Assembly (NCBI GenBank): GCA_020310875.1
Contig: CM035416.1
Coordinates: 3,393,709 to 3,457,708 of the forward strand
Source: Ceratopteris richardii
Taxonomy: Eukaryota > Streptophyta > Polypodiopsida > Polypodiales > Pteridaceae
Direction: 5' to 3'
DNA length: 64,000 bases
Made by a program: the position numbers and the translations under genes. Positions 41,878-52,552 of the stretch are shown here, in pieces. A model generated the notes under the pieces. That model was not told where the DNA came from. It saw nothing but the letters and a program-made list of their open reading frames with translations, and did no database searches. Every line of letters begins with the position of its first letter. The first letter of the stretch is position 1.

Positions 41878-44800
41878 TCAATTGTCCTTGATTTCCTGCA
41901 AACCAATCATCAACTTGAATCTACTTAACTTCGTACCATCAAGAGCTTTCGTCAACATGTCTGCACATTGCATATCTGTAGAGACATAGGATAGTTGAAT
42001 ATCCTTGCTCAATAGCTTCTCCCTTACATAATGGTAGTGGACTTCAATATGCTTGGTTCTAGCATGGTATACCGGATTAGCTGCTAGATGTAGTGAGCTT
42101 GTGTTGTCACCAAAAATGTGAGGTGTTGAAGAATGAAGTCCAAGATCTGTGTACAAAGATTTTAACCACATGATTTCTTGAGTTGCATTAGCCAAACCTC
42201 TATATTCAGCTTCAGTAGAAGATAATGCCACGGTTGGTTGCTTCTTCGATGACCAAGAAATGATTTTTGAACCTGCAAATGATATATACCCTGATGTGCT
42301 TCTTCTATCATCTTTAGATCCGGCCCAATCTGCATCTGAGTAGACCTTTAGCTCAATATCTGAAGTATATGAATAGAACAAACCTTCATTCATGGTCCCC
42401 TTTAGGTACTTGAGGACTCGCTTGGCCGCTTCCATATGTGGTCTTCTCGGCTTATGCATAAACTGACTCAATATGCTAACAGTATAGCATATATCCACCC
42501 TTGTGAGTGTTGCATAGTTCAAACTTCCAACCAAGCTTTGATAGCTTGTGATGTCTTCAATTGGCTCTCCTTCATAAGCACTAAGCTTATGATTTTGCTC
42601 CATAGGTGTACCTGCACACTTGGTATTTTCCATCTTGAACTTGACGAGCATGTCATGGACATACTTCCTTTGTGTGATGTATATACCTGAATCTGTGTAG
42701 ATCAACTCCAATCCAAGAAAATAAGTGAGTGGTCCGAGGTCACTTATTTTGAACTCCTCCTTCATTTGACTCTTTACCTGTTTGATTCCTTCAAGATCAT
42801 TGCCTGTGATAATAATATCATCAACATACACACATAAATAGATCACTTCAGATCCATTCCTCTTTATGAACAAAGAGGTATCCGCCTTGCTAGCTTTGAA
42901 TCCTTGGTCCTGCAAATAAGTAACCAATCTGAAATTCCAAGCTCTTGGAGCTTGCTTCAATCCATACAAAGCTTTCTTTAGTTTGCATACATAGTTAGGA
43001 TGATGTGCATCCTCATATCCAGGAGGTTGTGCCATATACACTTCCTCAGAAATCCATCCATTCAAGAAAGCATTCTTTACATCAAGTTGATAAAGATTCC
43101 AATTTCTAGATGCAGCAAGACTAATGAGAACCCTAATTGTAGGCATTTTTGCAACAGGAGAGAAAGTCTCCTCATAATCAATACCATGGGTTTGAGCAAA
43201 CCCTTTAGCAACTAACCTTGCTTTGTGTCTATTTATACTTCCATCTGGATTCCTCTTGATTTTGTATATCCATCGAGATCCGATTATCTTCATAGATGGC
43301 TTGTTAGGTACAAGCTCCCAAGTGTCATTCTCCTTCAAGGCTTCCATTTCTTCATCCATTGCATCTCTCCAAGCTTTCTTGCTTTGTGCTTCTTCGAATG
43401 TGGTAGGTTCTTCATTGGTTGAATCCTTTGCAATGTAGATTGAGTGCTTGGTGACCAAAGAAGTATCATAACCAAACCTCTCTGGTTTCTTCTTCTCCCT
43501 CGAAGACCTTCTAAGTGGTTGATGTGAGCTCTCGGGTCCATATGTAGCATCCTGCATCTTTGCTTTACCTTTGTTCTTCCATAGCTTTAGTCTTTCCAAG
43601 TCTTCTAGGTCAATCTCCGAATCACTTTCTTCAATCTGCTTTGGCTCCTTTGGTTGAAGTGATGGAAAATCTTCATCCAAGTCATATGGCAGCTTCACTT
43701 TCCTGTCATCATCAAACCATGATTTGTTTTCATCAAAAATTACATCTCTACTCACAGAAAATCCTTTATTGGTTGGATTGTACAATCTATATCCTTTTTG
43801 GTTTTGATCATAACCAATGAATACACACTTCTCTGCCTTGGGATCCAATTTCCCTCTTACTTGAGAAGGAATGTGAGCATAGGCTAAGCATCCAAAGATT
43901 TTACAATGCTCTAGACTAGGTCTTCTTCCATTCCACACTTCATATGGAGTGGTTCCATCTAGTGACTTAGATGGAAGTCTATTTATGAGATATGTGGCTG
44001 TAGACACAGCCTCTGCCCATAGGTAGTTCGGCAATCCCTTTTCATTGAGCATGGACCTTGCAGCTTCGACAATAGCTCTGTTCCTCCTCTCTGCTACACC
44101 ATTGAGTTCGGGTGTATACCTTGTAGTGACTTCCCTTTTAATGCCTCTTTCATGCAAGAAGGCATCAAATTCAGAAGAGAAGTATTCTCCTCCACCATCT
44201 GATCTGATTCTTTTCAAAGTCCTACCTGTTTGATTTTCAACAAGAGCAATATACTTCTTAAAGCAATTAAACACTTCATCCTTGTGCTTCATGAAAAACA
44301 GAATGGTCCACCTGCTACAATCATCTATGAAAGACACATAATATCTTGAGCCTGATATAGATGGCTCCTTACTTGGACCCCACACATCCGTGTGCACTAG
44401 ATCCAAAGGATTTTGATACATATATCCTTTCTTATTGAAAGGTTGTCTATGAGCCTTGCCGAGTTGACAAGCTTCACACTTATAAATCATGTGTTGCCTT
44501 GTGATATTAGGCAAACCAAGTACACTTTGGTCCCTGCAAATCTGTTTGAGTGTCCTCTCACCAATGTGAGCAAGCCTTTTGTGCCATATCTCCAACTCTG
44601 TTAGAGTTTGAGATCCATAGCTAAACAAAGCTATGTTCTTTGTATCTTCCACTTCAAAAGTGAAAAGCCTTCCTGTCTTTTCTCCTTTGGCAATCCTTCG
44701 AAAGCCTTGCCTTGGGTCTTCAACATATGCTCCAAATCGATTGAATCTAACCTGCAATCCTTTTTCAACAATCTGTCCAACACTTATTAAATTTTTGGTA

Positions 44801-46086
44801 ATTGTAGGGACATACAAGACTTTGCTTAAGAGGTTCATATTCCCATCTGATGTCTTCACATTACCTATCTTCTCCACTGAGTGCTTTGTGTCATCTCCTG
44901 TCTGCACTTCATGCTTGTTATGAGGATCTTCCAAATCAGAAAGTAAAGCCACATTTCCTGCTACATGGTTCGAGCATCCCGAATCAATGTAAAATATGTG
45001 ATCATCATCCTTACCCTTCTTCGTTGATAGATTCATAATCAATAATGAATCTTCTTGACTTTGGTCCTCTACATAGTTATTGTAATCTCTTCTTCCTCTA
45101 TGGCCACTTTGATAGTTGTTGTTGTTGTTGTAATTGTTGTTGTAGTAGTTGTTGTTGTAGCCTCCATTGTACCTGCCTCTATTTGATCCATAGCCACCTC
45201 TATTGAATCCTCTTCCTCTTGAGTTCCTCGGGTTCCTGAAACATTCTTCAGTAGTATGGTTAGATAAGCCACATATGTTGCAAGGTTGAGATGATTGGAA
45301 TCTCCCCCTGCCTTGCTTTCCACTTCTGCCTCTTCCTCTAGCTCTTCCTCTACCTGCAAAGTTTGCTTGGAAAGAGCTTCCTTCATCTTCATTCTTCCTA
45401 TTCTTTGACTTGTCCTTGACCTTAGCTTTATCAGAATATAATGCAGAAGTTTGATTACCTCTTGAGGACTCACCACCTTTGCTAATCTTTGCTTCATGAG
45501 TGAAGAGTTGGCCCATGAGTGTGTTGAGGTCGGGTACATGCATATCCATGTATAAATCCATGGCTGTTGTGAATGACTCCCACTTGTCGTCTGCTTTGAT
45601 TCCATTCATGATTTGTCTTATGATTTGCTCCTCTTCAATTACCTCTCCAATGCTTCCAAGTTGGTCGGAAATCTCCTTCATCTTTGTGACATAATCAGTC
45701 ACATTTTGCTTCGGGCTTTTCTTCATTGTTGTGAACTCCATCCACAATTGGTTCTTCCTTGCTCGAGTGTTGGAAGAGAAGAAAGAAGCAAGTGCATTCC
45801 AGGTTTCTCTTGATGTCTTGCATCCCTTGACATGAGGTAAAAGAAAATCAGAGATTGAGTTTAGAATATAAGACCTTGCAAGTGCATCCTTCGAACACCA
45901 ATTCGAAAGTCCTTCCACTTCTTCATGTGATGGTTGCCCTTTGTTCCTCATGGTTGGCATTGCTTCATCTCCGGATATGAATCCATATAGATTCCTTCCT
46001 TGAAGGTAAGCCTCCATCCTTAGAGACCATGCCGGGTAGTTGTTTCGATCCAATTTGTCAATTGTTGATGGAAATCCATCTCCCAT
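41878..46086 (-). CDS. C1 body 3 Gag-Pol polyprotein, looks whole, mosaic (1,402 aa)
   Basis: The same single-frame copia polyprotein as body 2, with Gag, CCHC knuckle, protease, HHCC, integrase core, YVDD reverse transcriptase and RNase H in order and all key motifs visible. The left third (C-terminal coding, to about 42640) carries the variants of body 4, whereas the right part (Gag end, from about 45020) carries those of body 2. Its flanking LTRs agree: D is like body 4's LTRs and E is like body 2's LTR C. The copy therefore looks like a crossover product between bodies 2 and 4. Confidence 0.92.
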   Translation of the reverse strand: MGDGFPSTIDKLDRNNYPAWSLRMEAYLQGRNLYGFISGDEAMPTMRNKGQPSHEEVEGLSNWCSKDALARSYILNSISDFLLPHVKGCKTSRETWNALASFFSSNTRARKNQLWMEFTTMKKSPKQNVTDYVTKMKEISDQLGSIGEVIEEEQIIRQIMNGIKADDKWESFTTAMDLYMDMHVPDLNTLMGQLFTHEAKISKGGESSRGNQTSALYSDKAKVKDKSKNRKNEDEGSSFQANFAGRGRARGRGRSGKQGRGRFQSSQPCNICGLSNHTTEECFRNPRNSRGRGFNRGGYGSNRGRYNGGYNNNYYNNNYNNNNNYQSGHRGRRDYNNYVEDQSQEDSLLIMNLSTKKGKDDDHIFYIDSGCSNHVAGNVALLSDLEDPHNKHEVQTGDDTKHSVEKIGNVKTSDGNMNLLSKVLYVPTITKNLISVGQIVEKGLQVRFNRFGAYVEDPRQGFRRIAKGEKTGRLFTFEVEDTKNIALFSYGSQTLTELEIWHKRLAHIGERTLKQICRDQSVLGLPNITRQHMIYKCEACQLGKAHRQPFNKKGYMYQNPLDLVHTDVWGPSKEPSISGSRYYVSFIDDCSRWTILFFMKHKDEVFNCFKKYIALVENQTGRTLKRIRSDGGGEYFSSEFDAFLHERGIKREVTTRYTPELNGVAERRNRAIVEAARSMLNEKGLPNYLWAEAVSTATYLINRLPSKSLDGTTPYEVWNGRRPSLEHCKIFGCLAYAHIPSQVRGKLDPKAEKCVFIGYDQNQKGYRLYNPTNKGFSVSRDVIFDENKSWFDDDRKVKLPYDLDEDFPSLQPKEPKQIEESDSEIDLEDLERLKLWKNKGKAKMQDATYGPESSHQPLRRSSREKKKPERFGYDTSLVTKHSIYIAKDSTNEEPTTFEEAQSKKAWRDAMDEEMEALKENDTWELVPNKPSMKIIGSRWIYKIKRNPDGSINRHKARLVAKGFAQTHGIDYEETFSPVAKMPTIRVLISLAASRNWNLYQLDVKNAFLNGWISEEVYMAQPPGYEDAHHPNYVCKLKKALYGLKQAPRAWNFRLVTYLQDQGFKASKADTSLFIKRNGSEVIYLCVYVDDIIITGNDLEGIKQVKSQMKEEFKISDLGPLTYFLGLELIYTDSGIYITQRKYVHDMLVKFKMENTKCAGTPMEQNHKLSAYEGEPIEDITSYQSLVGSLNYATLTRVDICYTVSILSQFMHKPRRPHMEAAKRVLKYLKGTMNEGLFYSYTSDIELKVYSDADWAGSKDDRRSTSGYISFAGSKIISWSSKKQPTVALSSTEAEYRGLANATQEIMWLKSLYTDLGLHSSTPHIFGDNTSSLHLAANPVYHARTKHIEVHYHYVREKLLSKDIQLSYVSTDMQCADMLTKALDGTKLSRFKLMIGLQEIKDN

Positions 46087-46112
46087 GTTGCTTGACTATG
46101 CTCTGATACCAC

Positions 46113-47190
46113 TGTGAAGAGAGATGGTGGATGCAATCCAAAGATGAGTAGGTGCCGCTACAACCAGCTTCACACCAGCCAACTGAGACTTCAGAGTTGA
46201 TTAGTAGACCCTTTGAGCTTCCTAAATCCACCAAAATATCAGCCAAGTACTTTGGAACATGTATCCCAAAAGTTTAAGTCAAGACCGACAAGTTGCGAAA
46301 TGACTAGCTCCCAAAACTTGCTATTTTTGGACATACACCTGCTGGAAAAAATGAACAGTGCTCTCAACCTGGAAGGAATTAGAAAAATTCCTTTTGGGCA
46401 TAGCAAATAGACTTAGCAAGCTTCCTATTCCAAGTTAAAACACTTCAAATGATGGACTGAGCACTGAGAACAAGTTTCATCAAGTTCTGGAACATTCCCA
46501 CAATTCTCGGGGCTCTGCAGAGATAGACCAGTAAGCAGTAAAATGCAGATATCTCCAAAAGTATAAATCCAATGACCTTGAAAATCTATAGGTAGAAACT
46601 AGACAGTGAGAGCTATCCAACGCACTTTAAAACACTGAAAAATGTTCAGTAAAACTCGAGATATGACCTTCTGAAGTTACTGCTCTGAGTGAGTATAGCA
46701 GAGAACAAAACAGAGAGGTAGATGATAATAAATGTATAGATTCACATATGATTACAACCACATTGGCAATGAATCTTTGCACAATGGGAGTAGAATGATA
46801 GAGCTATGGAGTAAGCTCTTCAATCTCTACAAAATGACATGAAGTGGTCACGTACAAGGCTTGCTGATCGCCTCTTCCTTCTTGCTCCTTTTATAGCTAT
46901 TCTTGGAGGGAGTTTTGAATTCGAATTCGAATGGCTCCACCTAAAAGTGATCCCCAAAGTTAGGAGAGATTCCCTCAGCTCAAAAATTCGTGATTTTGGT
47001 AGTTGGAGCCACGAATTTGCTTTTACATCATGGATGAGGTAAGCCATCCTTTTCCTTTTTTCTTTTTCCATTTACAAGAGATAAAATGTACTCTTTTACA
47101 AGAGGTGTTCACATGACTACTCATGTGACTTACAAATGAGGATAATATCAAGCATATCAAGCATGTAGGCTTGGGCAAAATGCACCAACA
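46113..47190 (-). repeat. C1 LTR E (1,078 bp), type 2
   Basis: 5' LTR of body 3. It appears identical to LTR C and, like it, is followed by GGTC and another complete LTR. Confidence 0.92.
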
Positions 47191-47194
47191 GGTC
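47191..47194. other. Second LTR-ggtc-LTR junction
   Basis: The same four bases and the same LTR termini as at 40754-40757. Two independent end-joining events would not be expected to give the same spacer, so this is a copy of the first junction made by duplication, or the reverse. Confidence 0.9.
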
Positions 47195-48272
47195 TGTGAA
47201 GAGAGATGGTGGATGCAATCCAAAGATGAGTAGGTGCCGCTACAACCAGCTTCACACCAGCCAACTGAGACTTCAGAGTTGATTAGTAGACCCTTTGAGC
47301 TTCCTAAATCCACCAAAATATCAGCCAAGTACTTTGGAACATGTATCCCAAAAGTTTAAGTCAAGACCGACAAGTTGCGAAATGACTAGCTCCCAAAACT
47401 TGCTATTTTTGGACATACACCTACTGGAAAAAATGAACAGTGCTCTCAACCTGGAAGGAATTAGAAAAATTCCTTTTGGGCATAGAAAATAGACTTAGCA
47501 AGCTTCCTATTCCAAGTTAAAACACTTCAAATGATGGACTGAGCACTGAGAACAAGTTTCATCAAGTTCTGGAACATTCCCACAATTCTCGGGGTTCTGC
47601 AGAGATAGACCAGTAAGCAGTAAAATGCAGATATCTCCAAAAATATAAATCCAATGACCTTGAAAATTTATATGTAGAAACTAGACAGTGAGAGCTATCC
47701 AACGCACTTTAAAACACTGAAAAAGGCTCAGTAAAACTCGAGATATGACCTTCTGAAGGTACTGCTCTGAGTGAGTATAGCAGAGAACAAAACAGAGAGG
47801 TAGATGATAATAAATGTATAGATACACATATGATTACAACCACATTGGCAATGAATCTTTGCACAATGGGAGTAGAATGATAGAGCTATGGAGTAAGCTC
47901 TTCAATCTCTACAAAATGACATGAAGTGGTCACGTACAAGGCTTGCTAATCGCCTCTTCCTTCTTGCTCCTTTTATAGCAATTCTTGGAGGGAGTTTTGA
48001 ATTCGAATTCGAATGGCTCCACCTAAAAGTGATCCCCAAAGTTAGGAGAGATTCCCTCAGCTCAAAAATTCGTGATTTTGGTAGTTGGAGCCACGAATTT
48101 GCTTTTACATCATGGATGAGGTAAGCCATCCTTTTACTTTTTTCTTTTTCCATTTACAAGAGATAAAATGTACTCTTTTACAAGAGGTGTTCACATGACT
48201 ACTCATGTGACTTACAAATGAGGATAATATCAAGCATATCAAGCATGTAGGCTTGGGCAAAATGCACCAACA
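47195..48272 (-). repeat. C1 LTR F (1,078 bp), type 3
   Basis: 3' LTR of body 4, with the polypurine tract on its right. It shares type-3 variants with D and G and has several private differences. Confidence 0.92.
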
Positions 48273-48314
48273 GCTCCCCCTCAAGCCTAACATGCTTGGC
48301 CTCCAAATAAGTCT

Positions 48315-51300
48315 TCAATTGTCCTTGATTTCCTGCAAACCAATCATCAACTTGAATCTACTTAACTTCGTACCATCAAGAGCTTTCGTCAACATGTCTG
48401 CACATTGCATATCTGTAGAGACATAGGATAGTTGAATATCCTTGCTCAATAGCTTCTCCCTTACATAATGGTAGTGGACTTCAATATGCTTGGTTCTAGC
48501 ATGGTATACCGGATTAGCTGCTAGATGTAGTGAGCTTGTGTTGTCACCAAAAATGTGAGGTGTTGAAGAATGAAGTCCAAGATCTGTGTACAAAGATTTT
48601 AACCACATGATTTCTTGAGTTGCATTAGCCAAACCTCTATATTCAGCTTCAGTAGAAGATAATGCCACGGTTGGTTGCTTCTTCGATGACCAAGAAATGA
48701 TTTTTGAACCTGCAAATGATATATACCCTGATGTGCTTCTTCTATCATCTTTAGATCCGGCCCAATCTGCATCTGAGTAGACCTTTAGCTCAATATCTGA
48801 AGTATATGAATAGAACAAACCTTCATTCATGGTCCCCTTTAGGTACTTGAGGACTCGCTTGGCCGCTTCCATATGTGGTCTTCTCGGCTTATGCATAAAC
48901 TGACTCAATATGCTAACAGTATAGCATATATCCACCCTTGTGAGTGTTGCATAGTTCAAACTTCCAACCAAGCTTTGATAGCTTGTGATGTCTTCAATTG
49001 GCTCTCCTTCATAAGCACTAAGCTTATGATTTTGCTCCATAGGTGTACCTGCACACTTGGTATTTTCCATCTTGAATTTGACGAGCATGTCATGGACATA
49101 CTTCCTTTGTGTGATGTATATACCTGAATCTGTGTAGATCAACTCCAATCCAAGAAAATAAGTGAGTGGTCCGAGGTCACTTATTTTGAACTCCTCCTTC
49201 ATTTGACTCTTTACCTGTTTGATTCCTTCAAGATCATTGCCTGTGATAATAATATCATCAACATACACACATAAATAGATCACTTCAGATCCATTCCTCT
49301 TTATGAACAAAGAGGTATCCGCCTTGCTAGCTTTGAATCCTTGGTCCTGCAAATAAGTAACCAATCTGAAATTCCAAGCTCTTGGAGCTTGCTTCAATCC
49401 ATACAAAGCTTTCTTTAGTTTGCATACATAGTTAGGATGATGTGCATCCTCATATCCAGGAGGTTGTGCCATATACACTTCCTCAGAAATCCATCCATTC
49501 AAGAAAGCATTCTTTACATCAAGTTGATAAAGATTCCAATTTCTAGATGCAGCAAGACTAATGAGAACCCTAATTGTAGGCATTTTTGCAACAAGAGAGA
49601 AAGTCTCCTCATAATCAATACCATGGGTTTGAGCAAACCCTTTAGCAACTAACCTTGCTTTGTGTCTATTTATACTTCCATCTGGATTCCTCTTGATTTT
49701 GTATATCCATCGAGATCCGATTATCTTCATAGATGGCTTGTTAGGTACAAGCTCCCAAGTGTCATTCTCCTTCAAGGCTTCCATTTCTTCATCCATTGCA
49801 TCTCTCCAAGCTTTCTTGCTTTGTGCTTCTTCGAATGTGGTAGGTTCTTCATTGGTTGAATCCTTTGCAATGTAGATTGAGTGCTTGGTGACCAAAGAAG
49901 TATCATAACCAAACCTCTCTGGTTTCTTCTTCTCCCTCGAAGACCTTCTAAGTGGTTGATGTGAGCTCTCGGGTCCATATGTAGCATCCTGCATCTTTGC
50001 TTTACCTTTGTTCTTCCATAGCTTTAGTCTTTCCAAGTCTTCTAGGTCAATCTCCGAATCACTTTCTTCAATCTGCTTTGGCTCCTTTGGTTGAAGTGAT
50101 GGAAAATCTTCATCCAAGTCATATGGCAGCTTCACTTTCCTGTCATCATCAAACCATGATTTGTTTTCATCAAAAATTACATCTCTACTCACAGAAAATC
50201 CTTTATTGGTTGGATTGTACAATCTATATCCTTTTTGGTTTTGATCATAACCAATGAATACACACTTCTCTGCCTTGGGATCCAATTTCCCTCTTACTTG
50301 AGAAGGAATGTGAGCATAGGCTAAGCATCCAAAGATTTTACAATGCTCTAGACTAGGTCTTCTTCCATTCCACACTTCATATGGAGTGGTTCCATCTAGT
50401 GACTTAGATGGAAGTCTATTTATGAGATATGTGGCTGTAGACACAGCCTCTGCCCATAGGTAGTTCGGCAATCCCTTTTCATTGAGCATGGACCTTGCAG
50501 CTTCGACAATAGCTCTTTTCCTCCTCTCTGCTACACCATTGAGTTCGGGTGTATACCTTGTAGTGACTTCCCTTTTAATGCCTCTTTCATGCAAGAAGGC
50601 ATCAAATTCAGAAGAGAAGTATTCTCCTCCACCATCTGATCTGATTCTTTTCAAAGTCCTACCTGTTTGATTTTCAACAAGAGCAATATACTTCTTAAAG
50701 CAATTAAACACTTCATCCTTGTGCTTCATGAAAAACAGAATGGTCCACCTGCTACAATCATCTATGAAAGACACATAATATCTTGAGCCTGATATAGATG
50801 GCTCCTTACTTGGACCCCACACATCCGTGTGCACTAGATCCAAAGGATTTTGATACATATATCCTTTCTTATTGAAAGGTTGTCTATGAGCCTTGCCGAG
50901 TTGACAAGCTTCACACTTATAAATCATGTGTTGCCTTGTGATATTAGGCAAACCAAGTACACTTTGGTCCCTGCAAATCTGTTTGAGTGTCCTCTCACCA
51001 ATGTGAGCAAGCCTTTTGTGCCATATCTCCAACTCTGTTAGAGTTTGAGATCCATAGCTAAACAAAGCTATGTTCTTTGTATCTTCCACTTCAAAAGTGA
51101 AAAGCCTTCCTGTCTTTTCTCCTTTGGCAATCCTTCGAAAGCCTTGCCTTGGGTCTTCAACATATGCTCCAAATCGATTGAATCTAACCTGCAATCCTTT
51201 TTCAACAATCTGTCCAACACTTATTAAATTTTTGGTAATTGTAGGGACATACAAGACTTTGCTTAAGAGGTTCATATTCCCATCTGATGTCTTCACATTA

Positions 51301-52526
51301 CCTATCTTCTCCACTGAGTGCTTTGTATCATCTCCTGTCTGCACTTCATGCTTGTTATGAGGATCTTCCAAATCAGAAAGTAAAGCCACATTTCCTGCTA
51401 CATGGTTCGAGCATCCCGAATCAATGTAAAATATGTGATCATCATCCTTACCCTTCTTTGTTGATAGATTCATAATCAATAATGAATCTTCTTGACTTTG
51501 GTCCTCTGCATAGTTATTGTAATCTCTTCTTCCTCTATGGCCACTTTGATAGTTGTTGTTGTTGTTGTAATTGTTGTTGTAGTAGTTGTTGTTGTTGTAG
51601 CCTCCATTGTACCTACCTCTATTTGATCCATAGCCACCCATATTGAATCCTCTTCCTCTTGAGTTCCTTGGATTCCTGAAACATTCTTCAGTAGTATGGT
51701 TAGATAAGCCACATATGTTGCAAGGTTGAGATGATTGGAATCTCCCCCTGCCTTGCTTTCCACCTCTGCCTCTTCCTCTAGCTCTTCCTCTACCTGCAAA
51801 GTTTGCTTGGAAAGAGCTTCCTTCATCTTCATTCTTCCTATTCTTTGACTTGTCCTTGACCTTAGCTTTATCAGAATATAAGGCAGAAGTTTGATTACCT
51901 CTTGAGGACTCACCACCTTTGCTAATCTTTGCTTCATGAGTGAAGAGTTGGCCCATGAGTGTGTTGAGGTCGGGTACATGCATATCCATGTATAAATCCA
52001 TGGCTGTTGTGAATGACTCCCACTTGTCGTCTGCTTTGATTCCATTCATGATTTGTCTTATGATTTGCTCCTCTTCAATTACCTCTCCAATGCTTCCAAG
52101 TTGGTCGGAAATCTCCTTCATCTTTGTGACATAATCAGTCACATTTTGCTTCGGGCTTTTCTTCATTGTTGTGAACTCCATCCACAATTGGTTCTTCCTT
52201 GCTCGAGTGTTGGAAGAGAAGAAAGAAGCAAGTGCATTCCAGGTTTCTCTTGATGTCTTGCATCCCTTGACATGAGGTAAAAGAAAATCAGAGATTGAGT
52301 TTAGAATATAAGACCTTGCAAGTGCATCCTTCGAACACCAATTCGAAAGTCCTTCCACTTCTTCATGTGATGGTTGCCCTTTGTTCCTCATGGTTGGCAT
52401 TGCTTCATCTCCGGATATGAATCCATATAGATTCCTTCCTTGAAGGTAAGCCTCCATCCTTAGAGACCATGCCGGGTAGTTGTTTCGATCCAATTTGTCA
52501 ATTGTTGATGGAAATCCATCTCCCAT
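48315..52526 (-). CDS. C1 body 4 Gag-Pol polyprotein, looks whole (1,403 aa)
   Basis: A full-length copia polyprotein in a single frame with the same domain order as bodies 2 and 3 and the same start context after the primer site. It is one residue longer because of an extra Asn codon in the Asn/Tyr-rich Gag linker. It has the most private variants of the four bodies. Both flanking LTRs (F, G) are type 3, so like body 1 it looks like an original unit and not a recombinant. Whether it is expressed or active cannot be judged from sequence alone. Confidence 0.92.
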   Translation of the reverse strand: MGDGFPSTIDKLDRNNYPAWSLRMEAYLQGRNLYGFISGDEAMPTMRNKGQPSHEEVEGLSNWCSKDALARSYILNSISDFLLPHVKGCKTSRETWNALASFFSSNTRARKNQLWMEFTTMKKSPKQNVTDYVTKMKEISDQLGSIGEVIEEEQIIRQIMNGIKADDKWESFTTAMDLYMDMHVPDLNTLMGQLFTHEAKISKGGESSRGNQTSALYSDKAKVKDKSKNRKNEDEGSSFQANFAGRGRARGRGRGGKQGRGRFQSSQPCNICGLSNHTTEECFRNPRNSRGRGFNMGGYGSNRGRYNGGYNNNNYYNNNYNNNNNYQSGHRGRRDYNNYAEDQSQEDSLLIMNLSTKKGKDDDHIFYIDSGCSNHVAGNVALLSDLEDPHNKHEVQTGDDTKHSVEKIGNVKTSDGNMNLLSKVLYVPTITKNLISVGQIVEKGLQVRFNRFGAYVEDPRQGFRRIAKGEKTGRLFTFEVEDTKNIALFSYGSQTLTELEIWHKRLAHIGERTLKQICRDQSVLGLPNITRQHMIYKCEACQLGKAHRQPFNKKGYMYQNPLDLVHTDVWGPSKEPSISGSRYYVSFIDDCSRWTILFFMKHKDEVFNCFKKYIALVENQTGRTLKRIRSDGGGEYFSSEFDAFLHERGIKREVTTRYTPELNGVAERRKRAIVEAARSMLNEKGLPNYLWAEAVSTATYLINRLPSKSLDGTTPYEVWNGRRPSLEHCKIFGCLAYAHIPSQVRGKLDPKAEKCVFIGYDQNQKGYRLYNPTNKGFSVSRDVIFDENKSWFDDDRKVKLPYDLDEDFPSLQPKEPKQIEESDSEIDLEDLERLKLWKNKGKAKMQDATYGPESSHQPLRRSSREKKKPERFGYDTSLVTKHSIYIAKDSTNEEPTTFEEAQSKKAWRDAMDEEMEALKENDTWELVPNKPSMKIIGSRWIYKIKRNPDGSINRHKARLVAKGFAQTHGIDYEETFSLVAKMPTIRVLISLAASRNWNLYQLDVKNAFLNGWISEEVYMAQPPGYEDAHHPNYVCKLKKALYGLKQAPRAWNFRLVTYLQDQGFKASKADTSLFIKRNGSEVIYLCVYVDDIIITGNDLEGIKQVKSQMKEEFKISDLGPLTYFLGLELIYTDSGIYITQRKYVHDMLVKFKMENTKCAGTPMEQNHKLSAYEGEPIEDITSYQSLVGSLNYATLTRVDICYTVSILSQFMHKPRRPHMEAAKRVLKYLKGTMNEGLFYSYTSDIELKVYSDADWAGSKDDRRSTSGYISFAGSKIISWSSKKQPTVALSSTEAEYRGLANATQEIMWLKSLYTDLGLHSSTPHIFGDNTSSLHLAANPVYHARTKHIEVHYHYVREKLLSKDIQLSYVSTDMQCADMLTKALDGTKLSRFKLMIGLQEIKDN

Positions 52527-52552
52527 GTTGCTTGACTATGCTCTGATACCAC

